Numbered from the stretch's first letter, positions 7,447 to 16,359 are shown. The stretch is 64,000 bases of DNA from Rivularia sp963920925 (GCF_963920925.1 NZ_CAWUDI010000008.1:124001-188000); one strand, 5' to 3'. A program made the numbers and translations. Notes: generated from the sequence alone by a model not told the origin.

Positions 7447-8775
7447 TCACTCTATCAGTTCGCCCATATTAAAATCTATTCTTACCCAACCTTTGAGTTT
7501 TCGTAAATTGTCGAGAATCAGTAAGGGAATCTGCCAGTGATGTACCATCAGAAAGGGTAAGGGATCGCTCACCTCAAAAATTGCTTCTTTCCCTCGCAAA
7601 ATGTTTCTTACCCAAGTTTGCAGTTGCTTAAACGATCTAATCTCATTCAGCCGCCAAACTTCGTGGTACAGCCAATAGGTTGGCTTACTATCAGCAAGAG
7701 GCTGCAAAGATTCAGCCAGAGGTTCTGTACCAAGATAGGCATCCGCTACTCCTGGATGATTGTAAAACATAGTAATGGCGGAGTGAGTACGGGGGTTACA
7801 CTCAATCGCGTAAACAGTTCCGTCTTCTGCCTGAATGAAGTCAAAGGAAAGTTGCCCGGTTTTTCCCAACTCTTTGGTAAAGTGACTCGCCCATTGCATA
7901 ATTTCTGGCAGATCGACGTTTTCGTAGTTGACTTGAAAGGCGGATGACTCACAGCAGCAGTACATTCTTGACTCTCCATCTCGCGCGGTAGTGTGAGTGC
8001 AGTATTCCTTTCCAGGGATGAATTCCTGCATAATCCAGGGGTTTTCCTCACTGATAGGCAGACTCTTGACAAATGCTGCTGTTTCTGCTTGCGTATCGCA
8101 AGGTAGCTTGGTGAGATTCAAGCGACGTATTTGATCGTAGGGAATGCTTTTAAGAATGTATTTGCGCTTTTCCTGAGAAAAGTCAAAGTTGATGACTTGT
8201 TCGGGATCGGTAATTTTAAAGGATTTGGGGACTGATAAACCGAACGATCGCGCTGTTTCGGCAAAGGCAAATTTGTCATCCAGGATCTTTATGACATCAG
8301 CATCGAAGTGGAAAAACTCGCAAAAGTCTGGTAATGGCGGCTTGCCTCGATCGTAGTAGATAACGGAAAAAATGGCTACCGGGATAAAAAAGTCGATTTT
8401 TTCTTTTTTGGCTATTGCGTGTAGGGTTTCAACGTAGCCTTCTAAGTCTTTGCTCGGATCGGGAACGGTATAAAAGCCTGCAACAGAGTTGGAATATTCG
8501 TTACCACTTGGCCAGAATTTCTCGATGTCAATTATAATAACTCGATGCCCTGCGGCATGAAATGAACGCGCTAGCTGAAGAGTTTTAGTCATTCTAGCGC
8601 CAGCGATCAAGATATTTTTAGAATTAGGGTTGACAACAATTGACTTGCCAAATGGTTGCTCTATAAAGCTCCATAGTAGCGATGTTAAGACGACGATGCA
8701 GTTTAAGGGAAATGCGATCGCCAGTAATACAAGAGTGCCCAAGTTTTGGAACACTACAAAAATATGCTCCTTCAT
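7447..8775 (-). CDS. MysC-type ATP-grasp ligase, second paralogue
   Basis: 442 aa, strongly similar along its length to the other ATP-grasp protein here (9551-10942) and to MysC of Anabaena variabilis as I recall its sequence. MysC joins glycine to 4-deoxygadusol to give mycosporine-glycine. An N-terminal hydrophobic segment (VLLAIAFPLNCIVVLTSLLW, about 16-35) precedes a Rossmann-like start (ILIAGARMTKTLQLARSFHAAGHR) and an ATP-grasp core (KYILKSIPYD, WIMQEFIPGKE, SFDFIQAEDGTVYAIECNPRTHS). The ECNPR metal/ATP motif is intact. It is last in the minus-strand order mysD-mysC-this gene. It may have shifted substrate specificity, or may only increase dose. Confidence 0.82.
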   Translation of the reverse strand: MKEHIFVVFQNLGTLVLLAIAFPLNCIVVLTSLLWSFIEQPFGKSIVVNPNSKNILIAGARMTKTLQLARSFHAAGHRVIIIDIEKFWPSGNEYSNSVAGFYTVPDPSKDLEGYVETLHAIAKKEKIDFFIPVAIFSVIYYDRGKPPLPDFCEFFHFDADVIKILDDKFAFAETARSFGLSVPKSFKITDPEQVINFDFSQEKRKYILKSIPYDQIRRLNLTKLPCDTQAETAAFVKSLPISEENPWIMQEFIPGKEYCTHTTARDGESRMYCCCESSAFQVNYENVDLPEIMQWASHFTKELGKTGQLSFDFIQAEDGTVYAIECNPRTHSAITMFYNHPGVADAYLGTEPLAESLQPLADSKPTYWLYHEVWRLNEIRSFKQLQTWVRNILRGKEAIFEVSDPLPFLMVHHWQIPLLILDNLRKLKGWVRIDFNMGELIE

Positions 8776-8904
8776 AATTATGATTGTGAGATGATAATAT
8801 TATGATTGTGACATGATAATGGAATCAGTAGCTGGTGGCACAGAAAAATGAAGCGGCACAAAAAGATGCGAGCCTGCCCTTGCTGCCTTACCGAAAAATT
8901 GGGT

Positions 8905-9275
8905 ATAAAGCCCCGTCCTTATAGGACGGCTTTTATGGTATTGTTAAGAAGTGGAAAGGTACACAACCACTTAAAAAACCTAGCCGTCGAAAGACAAAGC
9001 GCTGAACCTTGAAAATTGAATCTATGCGGATAAAGCTGCATTTCTCTAGACTCCACCTCGCAGTAGGTAAAAGATTCAGAGGAGCTAGGCAAACAGTTTT
9101 TTGAAGCAATATGTTTCAAATCCAAAAAAGAACTTGGAGAAATCCAACGCCGGGTAGGGCATACCCGAAGTCGCTTGGGGAGAGTCCCACCTCTGGGCTA
9201 GACACTGCAAGGTATCTAGTTTAAGTGGTCTCGGTGAGCCAAGAATCCTCGTGCATTTATGCCGAGGAGTGTCAA
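8905..9275 (+). mobile_element. remnant of a TnpB-type transposon 3' end, omega-RNA-like
   Basis: The stretch ending GTGAGCCAAGAATCCTCG, a short loop, then CGAGGAGTGTCAA resembles the conserved right end of cyanobacterial IS200/IS605-type tnpB elements: a terminal hairpin followed by GTCAA, where the omega-RNA scaffold ends and the guide begins. Upstream is GC-rich structured sequence and another hairpin (CCCCGTCCTTATAGGACGG-like, 8911-8930). No intact tnpB frame precedes it, so it is a dead end or a non-autonomous copy. The assignment is from memory of the repeat pattern. Confidence 0.45.
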
Positions 9276-9465
9276 TTAACTACACTTGCATATATAATCG
9301 TCAAGCCGTCTAGAATTGTACCAGGGTAAGCTCATATGCTTTTAAGTTGCACAATCTCTAGTATCAAAAAGACGCGGGGACGCGGAGACTAAGAGACGCG
9401 CTTCTGTAGGTTGAATGATTATTAGCTTACTTGCTCTTCTTCGGGAATTATATCAAGACGATGCG

Positions 9466-9487
9466 CTTGCGATCGCGCGATCGCAAG
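9466..9487. repeat. 22-bp perfect palindrome made of two HIP1 sites
   Basis: CTTGCGATCGC followed by its exact complement GCGATCGCAAG. It contains two overlapping copies of the cyanobacterial HIP1 octamer GCGATCGC. It is noncoding, between the two mysC genes. Confidence 0.8.
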
Positions 9488-9550
9488 TAAACTTGCCCTT
9501 GAAGCAATATGCTGCCCACATAAGTAAACTCATTTTGAGACAACAATAAG

Positions 9551-10942
9551 TCAGCTTACGATCCGCTCAGGGGTTGCAGAGGTAGATTTGCTATATTTTA
9601 TGTCTTCTCCAAACTGTATGAGTTTCCCGATGTTGAAATCAATCCTCACCCAACTTCGTAAGCATCGCAAACTATCGAGTAATAGCAAAGGAATGTGCCA
9701 GTGATGTACCATTAAGAACGGTAGTGGGTCGTTAACTTCAAATATTCCATCTTTTCCTCGCCAAATATTATTAAACCACTTTTGTAACTGCTTTAACGAT
9801 CTAATTTCATTAAGTCTCCAAAGTTCGTGATAAAGCCAATAAGTAGGCTTACTATCACTCAGGGGTTGCAGAGGTTCAGCCGGAGGCTCTTTACTAAGAT
9901 AGGCGTCGGCTAAACCTGGATGGTTGTAATACATTGTAATTGCAGAGTGAGCGCGAGCATTGCACTCAATGGCATAAATCGTTTCATCTTCTGCCTGAAT
10001 GAAGTCAAAACAAAGTTGTCCAGTCAGTTGTAATTCTTTGACAAAATGACTCACCCACTCTTTAATTGCTTGATGTTCCAAGTTTTCGTAATTGACTTGA
10101 AAAGCAGATGATTTACAGCAGCAATGTACCGTTAATGCACCATTTCTGACTGTATCGTGAGTACAGTATTCAATTCCTGGAATAAACTCTTGCAATATCC
10201 AAGGGTTATCTTTACTAATTGGCTTACTTTTAACATGAAGCGCCATTTTTTCGTAAGATTCCATTGGTAGCTTGGTCAAATCTAAGCGTAAAACAGAGTC
10301 ATAGACAATACTTTTGAGAATGTACTTGCGTTTTTCGTTGGCAAAGTCGAATTTAAGAACTTGTTCGGGATCTGTAATTAGGAAGGTTTTCGGGACAGAT
10401 AACGATAGCGAGCGTGCAATTTCAGCAAAAGTAAACTTGTTATCCAGCATCTTCATTGTATCAGCATCGAAGTGAAAATTCTCACAATAGCCTGATAACA
10501 CTGGTTTGCGCTCGGAATCAAAGTAGTTGGCAGCAAAAATACCTACGGGCACAAAAAAATCTATATTTTCTTTTTTGGCGATCGCTCGCACCGCTTGAGT
10601 ATAGCCTTCTAAGTCTTCGTGCGAGTCAGGAACTGTGTAAAATCTAGCCACAGAGTTAGAAAATCGATAACCACTGAACCAGTATTTGTCGAGATCGAAT
10701 AAAATGACTCGATGCCCTGCCGCGTGAAATGATCGCGCCAACTGAAGGGTTTTGGTCATTCTACCACCACCGATCAAGATATTTTTCGGATTCTCGTTCA
10801 AAACCACTTGCTTGGCATAGCTTTGGCTGAAAAAATTCCACAGCAGCAATGTAAGTACAACAGTGCAGTTAAAGGGAAATGCGATCGCTAGTAATGCCAG
10901 AGTACCCAAGTTTTGGAATATTGCAAAAATCTGCTCCTTCAT
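9551..10942 (-). CDS. mysC: MysC, mycosporine-glycine synthase (ATP-grasp)
   Basis: 463 aa, close to the usual length of cyanobacterial MysC (about 460). It has an N-terminal membrane-like segment, then NILIGGGRMTKTLQLARSFH and the ATP-grasp blocks KYILKSIVYD, WILQEFIPGIE and CFDFIQAEDETIYAIECNARAHS. One change stands out: the usual ECNPR is ECNAR here, while the neighbouring paralogue keeps ECNPR. The enzyme ligates glycine to 4-deoxygadusol in UV-sunscreen biosynthesis. It lies between mysD upstream and the second paralogue downstream, all on the minus strand. Confidence 0.85.
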   Translation of the reverse strand: MKEQIFAIFQNLGTLALLAIAFPFNCTVVLTLLLWNFFSQSYAKQVVLNENPKNILIGGGRMTKTLQLARSFHAAGHRVILFDLDKYWFSGYRFSNSVARFYTVPDSHEDLEGYTQAVRAIAKKENIDFFVPVGIFAANYFDSERKPVLSGYCENFHFDADTMKMLDNKFTFAEIARSLSLSVPKTFLITDPEQVLKFDFANEKRKYILKSIVYDSVLRLDLTKLPMESYEKMALHVKSKPISKDNPWILQEFIPGIEYCTHDTVRNGALTVHCCCKSSAFQVNYENLEHQAIKEWVSHFVKELQLTGQLCFDFIQAEDETIYAIECNARAHSAITMYYNHPGLADAYLSKEPPAEPLQPLSDSKPTYWLYHELWRLNEIRSLKQLQKWFNNIWRGKDGIFEVNDPLPFLMVHHWHIPLLLLDSLRCLRSWVRIDFNIGKLIQFGEDIKYSKSTSATPERIVS

Positions 10943-11216
10943 AGTTGTAATTGTGACATAATATATGCTCCTTCGGGTGACGCTCCTGCGTCGCTAACGC
11001 CAGTTGCTACTCTGCGAGAAGCCGCCGCTTTGCGCGTCTACAAGTCGGCGGCAGTCGCTACAACTCGCTTGTTCCAGAGCAACGCGCTGCCTTGGGAACC
11101 CGCGAGGGCGCACTGGCTCACCAATGACAAATGACGATTCTTGTTAGTTAGCTTTAGACGGCATCACTCTACTTATTCTAAGTCAGAAGAAAGCTAAAAA
11201 GGTGATTTACCCGACA
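10943..11216. repeat. mysD-mysC gap with GC-rich dispersed repeat
   Basis: Bases 10968-11120 form a GC-rich patch (TCGGGTGACGCTCCTGCG, GAAGCCGCCGCTTTGCGC and similar) of the kind scattered between genes in Nostocales genomes. An open frame runs through it but has no protein-like character. The start-proximal part near 10943-10965 holds the ATTGTGACATAATA sequence shared with the upstream region of the second mysC. Confidence 0.5.
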
Positions 11217-12245
11217 TTATCTCGCGCTCAACGCTTCATTGATTGCCGCCATAAATAACTCATTTAAAGAAATTCCCGCTGCGTTTGCCGTACAGGCAAT
11301 TACCGCATTGTGGTCAAAAATACAAAACAACCCGGCTTCTAAGAACCAAGGTTGTCCCTGTGGGTCAATCCGGAAGTCAAATAAACTATAATGGCGACAA
11401 CCCAAAGCCAAATGACACTTTTTAACTTGTTGCTGAACCTTTTGGGTAATCGGGTCATTAATATCTACAATCCAACCTGGAACATAATTTTTAGCAGTTG
11501 AAGCCAAGTCGCCCTCAATTGGTATTTTGAATTTGTCAGTATAGCTGCGGATGGGTCTTACTTGGGGATCTATCTGATATTCTTCAAGGGGTAAACCGAT
11601 TAGCTCCCCATCTTTGACAATAGCACCGCATCTGACTTCTCGACCGGCTTCAATGAATGTTTCTACGATTACCTCTGAAGCAAATTCAAATGCTTTCTTC
11701 AAGGCAGCGTCATACTCACTAGGCTCTTTGACCAAGGACACCCCTAAAGAGTTGTCGGTATTTGCAGGTTTGATCACTACTGGAGGTGTAATTGTTGGAA
11801 CGTCTCCTTGGCGGAGCAGTTCTCCAGAAGGGACTTTCACTCCTGCTGCTGCGACAATTGCTTTAGTTTTGGCTTTGTGGGCCGTGATTGCCATCACATC
11901 TGGAGTATTGCCTATATAAGGGATCTTTAGCAAGTCGAATAGTGCCCGGTAGTTAGTCATTCCAGGGAGACAAAACATTTGTGGCAACATAAGGTCAATG
12001 TTTTGCGCTGTTATAAACTGTATAGCATCTGCTAGAGGCATCGGTTTAGCGACAGCAATATCTTCTGGACTCAGAGAGTCAGGAAATCGCCACTGGCCAT
12101 CAAGTGTGATGTATGCAATCAAAAAGTCATAGAGCGATGGATTCGCTGTAGCTACTAGACAGCTTTGGGCGTAATTGCGTGACAACTCACAATAAAAATA
12201 ATTGTATGCAGATCCAACTAAATGAAGGATACGAAGTACTGCCAT
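11217..12245 (-). CDS. mysD: MysD, D-Ala-D-Ala ligase-like MAA enzyme
   Basis: 342 aa, matching the D-Ala-D-Ala-ligase-like protein MysD (the NpF5597 type of Nostoc punctiforme), which joins serine or another amino acid to mycosporine-glycine to give disubstituted MAAs such as shinorine. Recognisable blocks are AVLRILHLVGS, LPQMFCLPGMTNYRALFDLL, PYIGNTPDVMAITAHKAKTK, VVIKPANTDNSLGVSLVKE and SLFDFRIDPQGQPWFLEAGL (ATP-grasp metal loop). It is first of three co-oriented MAA genes; mysA and mysB, which make 4-deoxygadusol, are absent upstream, where transposon and pAgo debris begins. A single host with the pathway split elsewhere is likely but not shown. Confidence 0.9.
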   Translation of the reverse strand: MAVLRILHLVGSAYNYFYCELSRNYAQSCLVATANPSLYDFLIAYITLDGQWRFPDSLSPEDIAVAKPMPLADAIQFITAQNIDLMLPQMFCLPGMTNYRALFDLLKIPYIGNTPDVMAITAHKAKTKAIVAAAGVKVPSGELLRQGDVPTITPPVVIKPANTDNSLGVSLVKEPSEYDAALKKAFEFASEVIVETFIEAGREVRCGAIVKDGELIGLPLEEYQIDPQVRPIRSYTDKFKIPIEGDLASTAKNYVPGWIVDINDPITQKVQQQVKKCHLALGCRHYSLFDFRIDPQGQPWFLEAGLFCIFDHNAVIACTANAAGISLNELFMAAINEALSAR

Positions 12246-12338
12246 GATTCATTTTCCTAAGTACCGTTGCAAAAATTGCCTGACAAGAGATGAGGAAGCA
12301 AGCGGAAATTGTTCCTTCTTATCTTCTTCATCCCTTAG

Positions 12339-12362
12339 AAGTCTAAGCAAAGGCTTAGACTT
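12339..12362. repeat. perfect hairpin, possible IS200/IS605 end or terminator
   Basis: A 10-bp perfect stem (AAGTCTAAGC / GCTTAGACTT) with an AAAG loop, followed by TTTG. It lies about 100 bp beyond the end of a degraded tnpB, where the subterminal hairpin of an IS200/IS605 element would be expected. Confidence 0.45.
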
Positions 12363-12461
12363 TTGTGTTCATCTCTCGATTACAAAGCGCGTTTTCTTTG
12401 CTGGTTTTGTGCGCCAATGCTTTTAATGTACTCGATTGGGGGGTGGTGTAATCATCCAAGT

Positions 12462-12780
12462 CAATATATATGACTAATTTATTTTTTTTCTTAGCAATCC
12501 ATTCCAAGCGTTGAAGAAATTCACCGAAGCCCGCATCACAAACTTTACGACCCCATAAACGTTGCATTCCTCTAAGATTTAAAGTTTCAAAGCACAAAAT
12601 ATCAAATTTATCAGTTAATTGATGTGCTAATTTCCAAAACCAATCCCGTCTGCGATTAGCAATTTTTTCATGCTTACGTACTAGATTTTTTCTGGTGCGT
12701 TCCCGATTATTTGAACCTTTAATCTTTTTGGAATGCCGTTTAGAGGCTGCTTTAATGTCGTTAATAGATTGTTTGAAAAA
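12462..12780 (-). pseudogene. TnpB fragment (IS200/IS605 family)
   Basis: The reverse strand reads a middle part of TnpB: AASKRHSKKIKGSNNRERTR, KHEKIANRRRDWFWKLAHQL, CFETLNLRGMQRLWGRKV and KLVIYID. Similarity stops after YID, where the catalytic zinc-ribbon region should follow, and begins abruptly at the junction with a pAgo remnant. Both ends are lost, so it is inactive. TnpB is the RNA-guided nuclease of these transposons. Confidence 0.8.
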
Positions 12781-12864
12781 TTTGGCTCCGATGTTATGGC
12801 TTATCGACGGTTACAAGGTATTTATCCCGGTGCATTAGATGGCGATCGCCAATTCTGGCTCTAA
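12781..12864 (+). pseudogene. last 27 codons of a second Argonaute gene
   Basis: Reads FGSDVMAYRRLQGIYPG and on to the stop, the same residues as the C-terminus of the intact pAgo at 6388-6468 and nearly identical at DNA level, with only a few silent changes. The rest of the gene has been replaced by a TnpB fragment on the opposite strand. This shows that a second pAgo gene once stood here. Confidence 0.9.
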
Positions 12865-12908
12865 CATCCCAACCGCTAAACTAAAACTAAACATTCCCAT
12901 CTTCTCCT

Positions 12909-13076
12909 ATGCTTTCCACTGCTCCCGAATACCAAATTACCTGGGAAAAACTTCCCCATGACTTTGTTTTAGACAACGAATGCGTGGATAATCTTAATCA
13001 ACCGTTGCTCGCTGCTGCATTAACCGAAAGCTTAGAAATTGCTGCTGCATTAACTGATAATTCTCTTACTATTTAG
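12909..13076 (+). pseudogene. Uma2-family N-terminal fragment, copy B
   Basis: 55 codons: MLSTAPEYQITWEKLPHDF, VLDNECVDNLNQPLLAAALT and a short tail that repeats an AAALT block. This is the normal N-terminus of a Uma2 (DUF820) subfamily cut short before the nuclease core. The first 20 or so codons and about 40 bp of leader match copy A at 7215. Confidence 0.6.
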
Positions 13077-13230
13077 ACAAACGTAATTACATACTTTGAC
13101 TTAAAGATTTTACAAAGTAGCAATGTTCGTATAATTTATACGTCAAATCGCGGTAGCGCTTGGGTATAAATAAAGATTATTTATTAAATAGTCATTATTT
13201 GCAACATTAAGAAAAATAGGAGCTACCGGG

Positions 13231-16200
13231 GTGAATAGTCTAGAATCTGGAAACAATGAATTAGTTAATGTAGACTACAGCGATTTATTAGATAAGATTT
13301 TACAAGTTTTAAAAAGTCCGCAGCATCAAAATTTATTTAAAATATCTGACGACAAACAACGATTATTAATTAGTATCAATAATGTTGCTAATCAAGTTAT
13401 TACTTTACCAATAAATAGTCCTTTGGGTGCTTCTAGTAATAGTGCTAAGACTGCTACGGTTAATTTTAGTCCAGGTTTTGCAACAAAGTTTCCCCAACAA
13501 ATTGAAAAGATTAACGATTGTTTGCAGCATTTATTAACATCTCAAGTTGAGCCGCATTCATTATCTATTCAACAGTTTGTCGAAAATTTAACTACAGATT
13601 TACAAAGTTTTAAAGGGAGTAGTTCTAAATTAGATTTTAGCTATCCTTTCAGCGACTATAAAAATTTACAGAAACAGCGGTTAACTGTATCGGGGAAGAG
13701 TGAAAAAGGTAAAGAAGTTTTACGATTTCACAAATTAACCATTAGCGTACAGAAAACCAAAGAATTTAGCGAGCAGTTACGAGCGGGTTTAGAAAAGTAT
13801 ATCAAAGCTGAATTTAGCGATAGAAGTGAAACAGAGCGGGAAGATTTAAGCTATATTCTCGATGATTTATACCAAGATAAAGATAAATCGGAATCGGATT
13901 TTTATAAACTGAAACAAATTATAGATAGAGAAACTTTAGGAAAACTCAAAAAACAAGCCCAGATAAATTATTTAGAGTTTTTACATGAAAATCTGAATGT
14001 AGATACTAGTAATAATGCTCAAGCTGCGGTTTATTTACAAGATACTATCAGACGTTTACGCTTAGTTGATGAGTATATTAACGATATTAATAAAGCTGAT
14101 GGTGATTATTTGGTGAATTATGCAGGAGTTGACATAAATTACAGAGATATTTTCTCTCGTGGTGAAGCTTTTGATAGTTTACCGATTATTCCCAAAGTTG
14201 AAGGTTATTTGGGAGAGACGAAGGATGAAGATAAGGGAGAAATTCAGTTTATTTTCGGTTTGAAACTCAAATTTGATGGCAAAGTGCAGGCTTATGGTGG
14301 TAAAAATGTATTTGAATATTATCTTAATTTACTAAATCCAGATAGTAAGGAACATCAAGAAGAATTAAACGATGTTTTAAAGAAAAAGACTTTTGCGAGA
14401 AAAGTTTTACGAATCGTATTTTTATATTATCTAATGTTTGCCTATCGTCCAAATCCGGTAACAAGTAATAACAATCAAAATTGGCAATTAGAATATAATC
14501 CAATTCCGGGATTTGATGAAAAGGTGATACCAATTCTCAAGGGTGATGACGATGAAGCGAAAAGAAAACTTTTTAGAGGAATTCTCAAGGGTTTTGAAAA
14601 GTATAATATCTATAATAAAGTTAAAATTGTCAAGCAATCTTTAAGCAAACTAATTAAATCGAAGCGAAATTTTCCTGCTAGAGAATATCCTTTACACATT
14701 TCTGTTAGTAAAAGCATTCTTGAAAGAGATATTCAGGAGATAACTGATAGCAATACATTTTTTAAACCTGTTTTGAGAGGTAATCCCAAACAACTGCTTA
14801 AATATATATCCATCGGTGAAGCTGATACTAAAACGAATACCCTTTGCTCTCTCCCCGCTAAAATCACCGTCAGCGATATTCATTACGCTTCATCCGACGA
14901 GCAGCAAAGTTTTAACATGGAGTACGATATTAACAATATTCGCGCTTTACCCGTATTGCTTTTACCGCTTCAAGATAGCAAATGTCAGGAAGTTTATAAT
15001 CAAGATTTAAAACAACGGAAATTAATTTTATTTCCTTATAGATTAGAAGACGAGCAGTTAGATTCGCAGCAACTATTCATTTATAATTTTACTTTTTCTC
15101 TGTTATCGTACATGAGTTTAAAAGTATTATTGCACGGGCATCAACCATTATTCATTCCAATTTTACGATTGCATTTACATAATAAAGATGAAGATGCGCC
15201 AATAGAAAAGTCGATAGTATGTTTATCTAAATCATTGTCTCACTTATTAAACGAAGAACATCGTTCTAATTCTCAAGGTGTAGATATTAGAAGTTTAAAA
15301 TATAAGTTACCTAATGTATTTAGTTCGCTATATTCGGTACTTCCTAAAAAATTTAATTTTAACGGTGCTTCAGAATCTGCGAAAATAGTGGATAAGCTGG
15401 CAATAATAATAGTATCAAGTCGGGAAAGCGATAGAAGTTGGAAAAGCTCTCAGAAAGTTTCTAACGTCATGGGAGAAATTTTAGGTTTTACCTATCAAAA
15501 TGGTGCTGTCAAAGTAAAACTAATTAAAACTTTTTCCGATAATTACCAACAACAACAGGTATTTAGTCATCCAACAGTAATCATCGATCAAGTTGCTCAT
15601 CTCTATCAACAAGGGTATAGACGCTTTATTTATATTGCTAAAGCACCTTATACCAGTAGTTTATACATGACGCAAAAGGAAGAAGATGATGGATTATTTT
15701 TCATGTCAAAAGAAGTAATTAGAGCTTTCAAATCGACACATGATAATATCAAAATTTATCCGATGTTTTTTGATAAATATTATGCTAGTAAATTTGTAGG
15801 AAAGATTGGAGTCGATTCTTTATATATTCAAGATACAGTAGAATTAGCAAATATTGTAGACGATCCAAGTAAGAAATCTGTGGTATTCTTCAATTTATTT
15901 AATGGTGTCACCATTGGTAAAGGTGACGATCGCAATTATAATGGTGTAATTTCATACGCTACTTTTGCGAATATCTACCAAGGTATTTTAGATGATGAAG
16001 ATATTTACAAAGGTTTGATTTTTAACGGCGATTTGAAAAATGAAATATTAAATTTATTGACTTTGTTCCATTTTTCGCGGTACGAAAAAGCGAAAGATAT
16101 CAGCCTCAAGTTAAATCCTTATGAAAATTTGATTGGTGATGATTCGGTTGGGGCACTTTCTTTATTTAATCATATGAGAGGAAGGTCTTTATTTAATTTG

Positions 16201-16254
16201 TTAGCGTTTTTGACTGAAGTGAAGAAGATTTTAAATGTACAGAAGACTAATTAA
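13231..16254 (+). CDS. unrecognised 1007-aa protein, likely partner of the downstream helicase
   Basis: GTG start with a good ribosome-binding site (AGGAG, 8 bp ahead). No family was recognised. The N-terminal ~330 residues are charged and helical (long Glu/Lys/Asp stretches around 180-280). A middle part contains KVLRIVFLYYLMFAYRPNP. The last third alternates hydrophobic strands and helices (KLAIIIVSSRES, GYRRFIYIAKAPYTSSLYM, SVVFFNLFNGVTIG), suggesting a Rossmann- or RNase H-like fold, but no catalytic set could be assigned. There is no signal peptide or membrane anchor. The 1214-aa helicase-like gene follows after about 105 bp on the same strand with the same AT-rich style, so the two probably work together. 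The setting next to pAgo debris suggests a defence function (inference). Confidence 0.8.
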   Translation: MNSLESGNNELVNVDYSDLLDKILQVLKSPQHQNLFKISDDKQRLLISINNVANQVITLPINSPLGASSNSAKTATVNFSPGFATKFPQQIEKINDCLQHLLTSQVEPHSLSIQQFVENLTTDLQSFKGSSSKLDFSYPFSDYKNLQKQRLTVSGKSEKGKEVLRFHKLTISVQKTKEFSEQLRAGLEKYIKAEFSDRSETEREDLSYILDDLYQDKDKSESDFYKLKQIIDRETLGKLKKQAQINYLEFLHENLNVDTSNNAQAAVYLQDTIRRLRLVDEYINDINKADGDYLVNYAGVDINYRDIFSRGEAFDSLPIIPKVEGYLGETKDEDKGEIQFIFGLKLKFDGKVQAYGGKNVFEYYLNLLNPDSKEHQEELNDVLKKKTFARKVLRIVFLYYLMFAYRPNPVTSNNNQNWQLEYNPIPGFDEKVIPILKGDDDEAKRKLFRGILKGFEKYNIYNKVKIVKQSLSKLIKSKRNFPAREYPLHISVSKSILERDIQEITDSNTFFKPVLRGNPKQLLKYISIGEADTKTNTLCSLPAKITVSDIHYASSDEQQSFNMEYDINNIRALPVLLLPLQDSKCQEVYNQDLKQRKLILFPYRLEDEQLDSQQLFIYNFTFSLLSYMSLKVLLHGHQPLFIPILRLHLHNKDEDAPIEKSIVCLSKSLSHLLNEEHRSNSQGVDIRSLKYKLPNVFSSLYSVLPKKFNFNGASESAKIVDKLAIIIVSSRESDRSWKSSQKVSNVMGEILGFTYQNGAVKVKLIKTFSDNYQQQQVFSHPTVIIDQVAHLYQQGYRRFIYIAKAPYTSSLYMTQKEEDDGLFFMSKEVIRAFKSTHDNIKIYPMFFDKYYASKFVGKIGVDSLYIQDTVELANIVDDPSKKSVVFFNLFNGVTIGKGDDRNYNGVISYATFANIYQGILDDEDIYKGLIFNGDLKNEILNLLTLFHFSRYEKAKDISLKLNPYENLIGDDSVGALSLFNHMRGRSLFNLLAFLTEVKKILNVQKTN

Positions 16255-16359
16255 AGATAAAACATTTTTTTAAACGCAGAGTAACGCTAAGGTTAGCGCA
16301 AAGTAACGCTGAGTTTTTTGAGTCATATTTTGAGTAATTTTGATAGAAGTTGAATCGGG
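16255..16359. repeat. short gap with cyanobacterial ACGC-type repeats
   Basis: AACGCAGAGTAACGCTAAGG and a related copy (GCGCAAAGTAACGCTGAG), members of the common short repeats in filamentous cyanobacteria. No terminator was seen, so read-through from the 1007-aa gene is likely. Confidence 0.4.

Larger units (their letters stand above)
8776..9550. other. 775-bp gap between the two mysC genes
   Basis: No gene. Next to the mysC2 start is a short direct repeat (TTATGATTGTGA twice, about 8776-8812) that resembles the sequence before the other mysC start, so a promoter region may have been copied with the gene. The middle holds a transposon-end remnant (8905-9275). The right part is repeat-like and contains a perfect HIP1 palindrome at 9466-9487. 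Confidence 0.5.

Noticed and set aside
8919..9125. 68-aa reverse-strand frame between the mysC genes
   Set aside because: Lies inside the transposon-end remnant, no ribosome-binding site and no protein-like pattern.
10913..11134. 73-aa frame ahead of mysC
   Set aside because: Runs through a GC-rich dispersed repeat; Ala/Arg-rich composition is that of a repeat, not a gene.
13231..16254. Second Argonaute/PIWI domain in the 1007-aa protein
   Set aside because: The C-terminal strand pattern invites the idea, but no DEDX residues or YRDG-like motif could be placed.
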